Positions 13,045-25,100 of a stretch of DNA of 64,000 nucleotides are shown one piece after another. Source of the DNA: Haliclystus octoradiatus (lineage: Eukaryota > Cnidaria > Staurozoa > Stauromedusae > Haliclystidae); the NCBI GenBank assembly GCA_916610825.1, contig OU744453.1, forward strand, positions 17,944,241 through 18,008,240, given 5' to 3'. Made by a program: the position numbers and the translations under genes. The notes under the pieces were generated by a model, which was not told where the DNA came from, did not search any database, and saw nothing but the letters and a program-made list of their open reading frames with translations. Every line of letters starts with the position of its first letter. The stretch's first letter is position 1.

Positions 13045-13101
13045 TGTGACTGTCTATACTACTACTATGAACTCGATTGGTGATTTGAAGGATCAACTTA
13101 C

Positions 13102-16100
13102 CTAGCCATTGCTTTGACAATACTATTGACGTCATCATTTGTAGGGGTATGAGTAGCAGCGGATGGAAATACGAGATTGATTGGATCAAATAAACGGGAC
13201 AATGATTTACTCAGGTAGGCTGTCTCAAAGGGATGTATCGCGCTTTTCAATAACTGCAATGGTCTAAATAAGAAAAAATGTGATACGATTAAAACATTTA
13301 ACTTTAAGAGGGTAACTTGCATTTGATTTGGATAGTGGGGGTGCTGATTTTCAAAGAAAGATTTTTAAACTTCTTGAGAATTGATATCAAATTGCTGAAC
13401 TCAGTAAATATTTTTGCAGGAATGAGTGAATAAGAGCCTTAACACTTAAATGGAATTCTAAATTTATTATTCGCAATATATTAATTATCTGATGTATAAC
13501 AATTAAAAATACGATCAAATCATACTTACGTTTTACCCTCTACAATATGATCAATAATTAAACCAATCAAGATATCAGGTTTGCCAGTGATAGATGTGGA
13601 ATTGGAATTTAAACTAACATGATGTTGATGTAGCCGTTCCCATAAATCATTAAACATTCGTAATAGTTTTGGATATTCTCCTTCAAGAGCTTGCTTGAGA
13701 AATGCAGACCCTAAGAAGAGAAAAAATGAATTAAATGCCTCTTTGTCTGTGTAGAGCTAAATATATGACACTAGTTCTGCATAAAAAGCTTATTATTATG
13801 TTTGTGAACTTTATGAACTGAACGAGCAAGTTTTAAAGTACGAAAAAAAGCAAGCGATAGTCAGTCTACGAAATATCATAAGCAATTCTGTACCATTGTG
13901 CTTCTATTTAAATTCATCATTTATTGATAAATATATACACCATACCTACAATATCGTAGTATTACCTTCCGTTGCTTTCTGGAATTCATTTTTCAAAATA
14001 TTAACAGCTGTCTCCCATAAATCATTTACAAATAAACAAACACCATCCTGGAAAACAAAAGCAAAATTTTAATACCATAACAGCCTTTATATATTGCGGC
14101 ATGTTAATCTGCTAAAGTTGTGTTGCAAATGAGAGGGTTATATCAGATGGCAGAACAATTAGGACTTGGCCATGTTTGATTAACTCCGGTTCAAATCCCC
14201 CTGAAATTTAACTCAGCAGCCTTGACTTCATCTAAATCATCAAATGAGTACCATTTTGTGATGGTGGGTGGAATGGTTCAAGGGGAATTCTATCATCAGG
14301 AATTGAAAAACAGTTAAAGTAAGTAATGTAGACGGTGTCGCCCTACCGAAGGCACCCGTACCACTCCTCTATTTCTAGATGAGTGGCATTTTTCGCTGAG
14401 AGCAATGATTTTAAACGCTCTTTGTTGATCTCAGCCGCAATACTGCAGATCAATTTCAACAGATTTCATGGCAGATAGGTCTCGATTGTCAATGCGCAAC
14501 GATGCGCCGCAGCTACTCACAATGCAATTCCCTCTGGACCATTCCATCCGCCATCCTCAGATGGTACTCATTTGATGTTTCAGATAAAGTCAAGGCTGAG
14601 TTGACCTTAGGGGATTTGAACCACGGTCGATCAGATATGATCCGATCTGAAGTTCGGTTGCTCTGCCATCTGAGCTAATCCTCCTCTAAAACAGTTCAGG
14701 AGTTTATGAACAGTTCATGAACAATATATGAACATTAAATGGCCCCAATATTCATGAACGGTTTATTAAATTCCTGGACTGTTTTTCGCAGGGGTAACTA
14801 GTTAATAAAAACGATAAGTACCTTTGAGAACTGATTGATGAAACAAATATGTGTACTAGGATCACGCTTTTTACCCAACACTTTCTCAAGTAAACAAACC
14901 TGAAAATATCACAAACAAATATAACAGATGGTTGCATTCAAACTTTCATAAATTATGAACTCCCCTGTGAAAAACATGAACTTTCTCATGAACTGTTCAT
15001 GAATGTAGGGTTGTTTCCATTTTGTTTGGCCTGAAGCATTAATCTGGTATATACATCTTAGCATTTGCGTGGAGTTGAGGGCCGAGGACACCTTAACAAG
15101 ACGTCTAATATTAAAGTTGCTGTTGTTGAAATCAGCCATAATATTTGTCGCTTATGATGTGGAAGGAAAACGAAAGTTATTGTTGTTGTTTTGAACAGTT
15201 ATATCAGTCAATTCACATTAAATGATGAGTAGAGATTTTAAATACACTCAGAAAAATTCAGATTACTGCGTAATATTTGTGTTTAACAAGAAAATGTCGA
15301 AGTTCACAATATGCTGCCTCGTAGCTGTAAATGGATCACAAAAGGCGTGTAAGAGGGTCACATCGTAACTTCATTACTTTTTCCAAGTTGAATAAAGGAA
15401 ATTAATAAATTCGATTTTTTACCTAAGATATCATGTCTAAAGAAAACGAATGCAGGGAAGTTTTGTTAATTTTCTCTAAGAATTCACAGTTTATGTTATT
15501 TGTGTCTGCTTGGGGAACATGGTGGAGTGCGGTAAGTGGGTCACGGCTCTTCAACTCACTCTAACTTACTTAATTTTTCATATCTGTTAAATTATTTTGA
15601 ATAATAATGTTCCTGTTATCAATCTAAACAACTGTTAACAAAAAATGAAGCCAAATGTTAAAGTAATGTTGAAGTCCTGGAAGAAAAAACTCTCTGACTT
15701 GCAATTGGGTCCTCAATCAAGGGTGGTATTGCCCTTGAGTGACTTGATTTTTGAAATACTGAACTGATGCATGAAGCGAGAAACTTCAAGTGACAGAAAT
15801 GAATGCGTAGTCCTTGCTTCAATTATCATATTATTATATACCGCCCTGTCAAATGACATTGAGCACTATTTATCTGCTGCAGAATAACCAATTATTACAG
15901 TGGAACCTTTATATGACAGCCAGACACTGGAGGTAGATAAATTGACCACTATAGACAGGTGACTTTTATATACAGGTTTGATTCAATAGAAAATACTATT
16001 TTAGACATTGCAAGAGTGACCACTAAAGACAGGTGCCACTGTATATAAGTGACCTTTATAACAGGTTTGACTGTATATTATTACTTTTAATTGATCTATA

Positions 16101-19100
16101 TAGTTTAGTTAGTAAAAAAGAAAAATTGAAAGATTTTATGCCCTCTCATGAACAATGAGTAAATATGACTATATCTTTGTCTGTTCGTCAAAAACTCCAT
16201 GAAAAAAGCCAATTAATGTTCAAAATCTATTTCTAAAAAATATTTGTTTAAGGTGTTCATGAACTGTAGTTCATCAATGTTTTTAAAGTTTGTGAACAGT
16301 TCATGAACTCAACTACATTTTCTCAGCAGAAGTGTACAAAATACCTTTTCCATCGTCATATGCATTTGATTCATTAATTTATCTAGATTTGTCCATAATG
16401 ACGCTCTCCAAGCTGTCTGTGAGCCAGGTCCTAGAATCAAATAAATAAATATTAAAGAAAAAGGTTGACGTCAATACATAAATTATTAACTTTGAAGATA
16501 TTTCGTTATTCAATAAAACATTAAATAAAGTTTATCATCACATATAACGGCCAGCTATCAGAGGTAGATGAATTGACCACTATAGACAGGTGGCCTTTAT
16601 ATACAGGTTTGATTCAATTGAAAATACCATTTTAGAAATTGCAAGAGTGACCACTATAGACAGGTGGCCGCTGTATACAAGTGATCGTTATAACAGGTTT
16701 GGCTGTATAACAAATTTACCTTGCCCATTCTGATTTTCAACTGTCAATGCCATACTTAAATGTTCTTGAATTGAGTAAATATGCTTTGCAAGGTTTTGGT
16801 TGACTTGATCACGTAGGCAATCAAGGTTATGAAATACCTGTAAAGCTGTACCCACTTGAGTCAAATTCTATTGAAAAAACAAAGACGGTTATTATTAATG
16901 ACAAGCTTTCTCAAATTTAGACAATTCGCAAGGTGCAGTGGAGGTGTTGAACCGATGAAACAATAGAATCACAGCAGGATAACTTTTACAAGGGCGATGA
17001 TTTTACAATCAAACCCTTCTTAGCTCAAATGCATATAAAATGGTCATAGAAATGAGTAGCAAGATTAGGAAAACACTAAACGAGGCCTGGATTTTTATAC
17101 GATCCTATCCTCAAGATACGAAATAGAATTTCAGCTAAAGTCAAAAATGAGATTAGAAATGCAATATTTAGCAAAGGTTTGTACAGGAAATGTTAAATGG
17201 TGCTTGGTGATTCCAAAGCTAGATCCCAATACAGTGAAACCTGTATATAACAGCCAGATAAGAGAGGTAGATAAATTGACCACTATAGACAGGTGGCCTT
17301 TATATATAGGTTTGATTCAATAGATACAATTATTTCAGATATTGCAAAAGTGACCACTATAGACAGGTGGTCGCTATATAGAGGTGGTCATTATAACAGG
17401 TTTGACTGTATTTTGTTTTTGATGTGAATTGGATTTTATTGTCTTCGTTCGACGTTCTCAATTCAAAAACATGGAATAATGGAACAATGCCATGGCATAT
17501 TTACAATTAATATTGGCGAAATAAATCTGGATTTATGTCTACTTTTTTGGTTTCAAAGCAATAGTGAAAGTTTCTGTCTCAGTTGAAGTTCTAGCATTTC
17601 ACTGAAATTAGATATTGTTTTAATGAAAATATTTATTGCTACTTCTAGTACATTGTAGGGAAAAATTATAGGAAAATTTAGTAAAACTTTTTTCTTGGAC
17701 CACGATTAGAACAAAATTTATTATATATAACAGCACATTCCAATAAACTCAGGACCAGATCTACTAATGTTACCGTACCCGGAAAGCGTTTCTGTAACAT
17801 ACATGAAAATGTCTTATAAAATTGTCATAGCAGAATGCAAATGCAAAGTGTCTGGCTAATTATAATGAGAACATTTGCATGCTCACATTCAGATTGATCT
17901 TCACGATCTGGAAAGTAGATTACTATTTTTTTTGTATTTTCCATTTACCTACAAACCGGGGAAAGCTTGAAGCTTTGTTTTCACCAGGGTTGGCTGGTTA
18001 ATTGATTAGTGTTTTGAAGCTTTTCTGCATTTCATAGCCAGTTGCCCTTCCTAACGCCAGCCAATAAATAGTTCTTCTGCCAGGAATTGAATTGAAGACC
18101 CCGCGTGCCGGTCTAACATGCGTGCCGAGGTCTAACATCCTAACCACTGCACATAGGCTGTTCCCCGCAATGTTCTATTAAAAACTCAATGACTAAACTT
18201 GGTGTTTCTGCAAGGAATGGAACCCAAGACCCTGTGTGCCGAGGTCCAAAGCCCTACCCACTATACTAAGGATGCACTGCTTTGAATTTGAAAGGTATAA
18301 CAATTTATCAACCCAGATATTGCAAAAGTGACCACTATAGACAGGTGGTCGTTATATAGAGGTGGTCATTATAACAGGTTTGCCATAAAAGAATGCGAAT
18401 GCAAAGTGTCTGGCTAATTATAATGAGAACATTTGTATGCTCTCATTCAGATTAATCTTCACGATCTGGAAAGTAAATTACTATATTTTTTGTATTTTTC
18501 ATTTACCTACAAACCGGATAGGATTGAAGCTTTTTTTTCACAGCGGTTAATTGATTGGGGCTGGTTAATTGGTTAGTGTTTATCAACCCACCTGATTGTC
18601 AAGAGCATTCGTTAACATCTGTTCTGCTTGTTGAATAACAACAGTCTTGGCACGTTGTGCTCTCTGTAGATCATCTTCAATAATCTGCAAAAACGTTATT
18701 ACATAAATTCTTTTATTATTTGATTCAATTTAAAAGAACAACCTTCAAGATCCACAAGATAATTATATCATTAAAAATGTAATGTAGACGGTGTCGCCCT
18801 ACCTAAGGCACCCGTACCACTCCTCTATTTCTAGATGAGTGGCTTTTTTTGCTGATAACAATGATATTAAACGCTCTTTGTTGATCTCAGCCGCGAGACT
18901 GCTGATCAATTTCAACAGAATTCATGGCAAATAGGTCTTGATTTTCAATGCGCAACGATGCGCCACAGCTACTCACAATGCAATACCTTCTGGACCATTC
19001 CATCCGCCATCCTCAGATGGTACTCCTTTGATGTTTCATATAACGTCAAGGCTGAGTTGACCTTTGGGGGATTTGAACCACAGTCGATCAGATATGATCG

Positions 19101-22100
19101 ATCTGAAGTTCGGTTACTCTACCATCTGAGCTATCCTCCTCATTATATCATTCAAGAACATTGTGCCCTGAATGGTAGCTTTGAAACATGTTTTTGAATA
19201 TGAAGAAAATAATAGTTAATATACAGTTGAATCCGGCAATAACGATATGCTAGGGAGACAAACAATTCTAAAGGCTATGGCAGAATCCGTAGCGTTAAAT
19301 ATTTAGCAAAGTTTGACCGTAAATTACTCATTCCTAGACTTTTTTGGCATACTGCTATTCACAGAATACCGCTAAATCCGGTACCGTTATTGCCAGATTT
19401 TACTGTAGTATAGAACTCACTTATGATACATATTCTATTTTAGTAAACAAATTTTCATAAAACCAGAAATTACGCCTTGATAATATGGAAATATGTGAAT
19501 GATCTGAATCTGAATAGTAGCAGTCTTTTAATGAAGAGAAACATAATTTAGCTATTTTATAAACCAATTATGAAATGCTGTTATGGAATTATGTTCTTTG
19601 GCAGAATTTAATGCCCTTGAGATGTAATGAGACATTCTGGTATCATTCCAAGATGAGGTAGATGATTTCTGATACCTTTTTCTTGTCTCATTACGCGTGA
19701 TCTCTCATGCATGGAATGCCGACAAAGACTTACTTCATTATTATGTAATATAATGCAACACTTTTTGCAAACTTAATAGCATACAGTCAAACCTGTTATA
19801 ACCTCTATACAGCGGCCACCTGTCTATAGTGGTCACTTTTGTAATGTCTAAAATAGCATTCTCTATTGAATCGAACCTGTATATAAAGGTCACCTGTCTA
19901 TAGTGGTCAATTTATCTACCTCTAGTGTGTGACCGTTATATACAGGTTTCACTGTACAAACCTTTATTCCAGTTAGATTAGCGCCTTCTACTACATAGCC
20001 TATGAAAGAAGAATAGACATTTTAATGAATTTTAATCAAGGAATTATCTCGTTTACAGGTTATTAATGTCAAACCAACAAAATAATGTAGCTTTGACAAT
20101 ACTTTAAAAATCTCAAGATCAGGTTTTTAATTTTCATTGCAAAAATATAAATGGTAGATAAGCCATTTTGAAATATGGTTATTTGTCTTGCCCTTCCTTT
20201 TTTGCAACAGAATAAACTATAAGGAAAATAATTACACATAAAATACTGATACAGTGAAACCTGTATATAAAGGCCAGCATTGCAAGAGTGACCATTATAG
20301 ACAGGTGGCCGCTCTATAGAGGTGACCGTTATAGCAGGCTTGACTGTACCTATAAACTTACCTAATTCATTTAAACTCTGTGCAGCTTTTGCTAGTTCTC
20401 TCGTTCCAGCCTTTAGTTGAACTTGTAAGCGTTTGCTGAGATACAACACTCTGATTGTTCTTCTCAGTAGATCACATGCACTCTAACAAAAATCAAAGAA
20501 TTGATTGCTTGTATAAAAAGGTTGTCCATGACCGATTAATCGGAATATCGCAACTGGCCAGTACAGAGGCCTTCCAACGTGAGCCTAGGCAATTGGTCCA
20601 ATTAGTTAGTCATCACACTAACAGTTTTTTTAGTATTAGTTGCAGTTATATTCACCGCATTTACATTATATATTTATACTATTCCATTATCATAGTGCCC
20701 CATTGAAAATCCCGTATGTGAGTGGGCCCCCCTATTCGAAGAATAAATTTCAATGCATGACTGCTTGCATAACTGTAGATTATCAATCATTCCAAACTCG
20801 ATAAGGAATGGCTCATACAAGAATCAGTGCAATGAATGGTCAACATTATAGACCGATAACTCAGAGTCTCTAGGCTATAATTTGCAGGTCACCATGGAAA
20901 CGCGGGTTGTTGTTGATATACCGCAAAGATGTGTCATTTCTCAGCAAACATCGATTTGCCGAGTATGGCATAACAGCGGTCAATTTTGAACTGTATTGAC
21001 CACTCCATGTTTACTGTTATGGTGGGAAGACGCAATAGTAAATTGTAATCTTGGTATGTTAAAATACATTGAAGTTCATGTTATGATTATATTTTTCAAA
21101 ATTGACCTCTCGATCATGGATTCATACAGTCGATATTCGCCTCGACTTTGATCAACAACTGTTATTTTTTTTTTTTAATATTGGTAAATATTATATAAAC
21201 CTCAATAATTGATAAATTATCAGTAAGAATTTTGTTTTCATGGGAGAACTTTACAAAATAGCAAAAATTAATTTGCTTAAAAATTATTTTGATATATATT
21301 TTGTCTGTTATCTTCAAGCAAAAAAAAACTATAGTCTACATCGACACTACCTGTAGATGATGCAGTTGAACAGTTCTTGATGAAATCCTTTTGTAGGGCT
21401 CATTGACTTGATTTTTTATTCTAAGTATTGATAAAATACAACAAATAATGTAAATAGTCGAGTAAGCCCCTGCGAAAAACAATGCAGGAGTTCATGAACA
21501 GTTCATGAACGTTAAGTTGCTGCAATTTTCCTGAACTGTTCATGAACTGTTTATGAACAGTTCATGAACCCTCACAGACAGCTCATGAACTCCTGAACTG
21601 TTTTTCGCAGGGGAGCACCCGAGGGCAGTTTGAGAGGAAGACTTATTAAATTATTGTAACTTTTGTGTATAATGATGATATTAGAGCACATCATCTCTGT
21701 TTCTTGATTGACATCCATCAATCAATCTCAATATCGCTATCTCCATCCGCATAGTCCACAACAACTATTTCTAGAGGTGCGCTGTTTCGAATATTTCTTG
21801 GGCAACTGCAACAAATGGATTGCTTTCTGGAGGAAAGAGAAATGTCCATCCAAGTATTGAATTAAATATTATTAACCATTGTAAATAATGCAACTAACTT
21901 TTAAAAACCATACTGAAATTCATCAGACATTTAAATCTAGATTCTTCTCATTCTACTGAAAAACCAATATAAAATTTGACGTCACAATCGAATATCATCT
22001 TGCAATTTGATCGGTCTGTTACATTGTTTGGAATTCTATCGCGTAACACATGCTCATGATTGGTTTAGCTCAAAGTTCATTCAATTTGATTTTCAATCCA

Positions 22101-25100
22101 CAAATATCTGACGCCTTTTAGGAGAAAATGTGCTAAATCAGCTCCTGCGTAAACAAACCGTCATTGTCTGTTTGTTTTATTTTATAAAAGGGTTACGTGT
22201 GGTTACCATTTACTGAATCACACCCTAAAATTTGATAGAAAAGTGCCAAATTCCGTAGCCTAGTAGTAACAAATCTAGTAAGTTTCCAATTTGTTTTCAG
22301 TAGCTTTCAGTAGATTTGAAAACTTCGATTACATCTACTTTTATTTACCTGTCCATTGATTTACAAAGAGATTGTATCCTGGCTTGAATACTTTGCAAAA
22401 CACCTGATGATTCAAAAACGTAAAACAACTTATAATATTAATGATTTTTATTTTTCAATTTCTAATAATTATTCATCATTTATCATTTATTATCCTTATT
22501 TAAATGAGTAAAATATTATTGTAAATAATGAATTGTCTAGTAAGCAAGATACGCTACTTAAAGGATGCCCCTGTGAAAAACAATTCAGCAGTTCATGAAC
22601 AGTTCATGAACATTAAATGGCTCCGATTTTTCCTGAATTGTTTATGAACTGTTCATAAACTGTTCATGAACAGTTCATGAACCCTCACAGACAGTTCACA
22701 AACAGTTCATGAAAATTTAAGGTCATTTAACGTTCATGAACTGTTCATGAACCCCTGAACTGTTTTCGCAAGGCTAATACAGATGTTGACCGGTATGCTA
22801 ACTTGCTTTGTTTTAGCGATTGATTTCTTTCAATATCTCTATCTATAATGTGATTAGGGGTGATTAGCTCAGTTGGCAGAGCAACCGAACTTCAGATCGT
22901 ATCATATCTGATCGACTGTGGTTCAAATCCCCCTCAGGTCAACTCAGCCTTAACTTTATCTGAAACATCAAATGAGTACCATCTAAGGATGGCGGATGGA
23001 ATGGTTCAGAAGGCAATGCATTGTGAGTAGCTGCGGCGCATCGTTGCGCATTGACAATCAAGGCCTATCTGCCATGAAATCTGTTGAAATTGATCTGCAG
23101 TGTCGCGGCTGAGATCTAAGGAGCGTTTAACATCATTGCTCTTAGCGAAAAGAGCCACTCTTCTAGAAATAGAGGAGTGGTACGGGTGCCTTCGGTAGGG
23201 CGACACCGTCCACATTACATTTTATCTATAATAAGCCTGTAAGAAGACACCAAATAATTAGTACAAATCATTTTAAACAGGGGAATCCGGTAAAACGGTT
23301 GTATGTGTTTATACCGAAAAGTTTAATATCAAAAATATATTTTCGGTATTAAACTTTTTTGGAAAACCGCCATTTTGAGAAATTTTCGGCATTAAACATT
23401 TTTTCAACCGCGCGGTAATATATAATGCCACGCGCGATTTTTAAATGGCGTTATTGACGAAAAGTTGGAATTGGTAACCGTGACTTCTATACAGTCCGGT
23501 TTATATGTTTCTAGACTTTAAAGTCTCTCACAATAGAACGGGCAGTACCATTCACTGTTTATCTTAGTACGTCATACTTAGATATGTATCGAAGTGAATT
23601 AAAAAACTAGATAAAAAAATATGGAGTACATATTTAGTAAAGGCCATCAAGGTTGACCTAAGTGTTTTCACGACTTTTCAGATTTTTAAAAAAGCTGATT
23701 TTTATGTTTATCGACTCTAAATGTCTAGTACACTAAACATATACAATTCACTGTTCATCTTTAGATGTCATACTCAGACATGCATTAAAGTGAATTTGAA
23801 AAACTAGCTGAACAATTTTAAGAATAGCTATATCCGACTAAAAATGCCGATATATCTGTAGGCCTACCAGTTTTTGATGTGTAATACATCAAGTTAGCTA
23901 AACATATTATAATTATCGAAGGTACATTTGTCAGTGTATTTTAATGCCATCTGTCCTAGGCGACCCATAATATTGCATACTGTTGTTGTTTTCTATGTTT
24001 TCCTTATAAACGCCATTTGAAGGATACCTATTCCGGACTAAATAGCCGATATATATATATATATATATACCAGTTTTTGATGTTCTATATCAAACTGATA
24101 GAGAGTACATTTTACGTACTGCTTTGTTTTGAGTTGTTTGCCCAACATTTTAAACTAAAACGCCGATTTGCGATTTCTCAATGATTTTTGCTATTAAACT
24201 TTTGTAATATGCGGCTTTTTTCCGGTGTTAAACTTTTCGGTATAAAACTTTTTTGGTATTACACTTTTCGGTATAAAACTTTTAGGTATTAAACTTTTCA
24301 GTATAAATGCTATTTGCGGGTAAAACAGGGGAATCCAGTAAAAAAGGGAATCCGGTAAAATAGGGGATTTCAGTCCTGGAAGCATCACCCAAATCCAGAA
24401 CGAAGAGTAGGAAATAGTTGTATTCAAACTTTTAAAATCAGAAAAAAAAACTTTCTCAGAAAAAAAAACTTTCTTTCTTTGGAAGATATGTAAAAAGTTA
24501 TAGTTTTATCATTATTTTATGAGTATGACCCATAAATAAAAAGATACAATCACTTAAAAAAAAACTTTGAAAGCAATTATTTGATTCCCGGAGGCAAAAA
24601 TATTTGATCAGACCCCGACTTTAGTAGAGAAAACAAAGAACATATAGCCTAGGGTCTACAGATTGCAACTTTTATTTAATAGTCCTATTGCCCGGTAGCA
24701 TTTAGAATTCAAATTTCTTTTGATTTCTATAAGGATTAAAAGATTAGACATAAAGATTCCAATTTGCAAATTGCCAAATGTCCATAAAAAGTCACTTTAT
24801 ATAATGTTTTCAGCCTAATTTAATAATTTACATTTTTTAATTTCATTGACATTTCATTTGAATCTGAATTATTTAACTTCCACAGTTTTACATTTAGGCC
24901 TACTAAGCTTTTTACATATATAAATGTAAATGTAAACATGGCAATACACCTCCTTAATTAGCAGGTGTATTCCCCACCGAAAAACAGTTGAGGATTTCAT
25001 GAACAGTTCATGAACGTTAAATGGCCCCGATTTTCATGAACAGTTCATGAAAATTTTCAAAAAATCAGAAATACATAACATATTAATTTCACCTTCCAGT

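Noticed and set aside
22860..22935. A possible genuine tRNA gene
   Set aside because: The same head is repeated in other copies with the same unrelated 290-bp body, so it is the head of a SINE.
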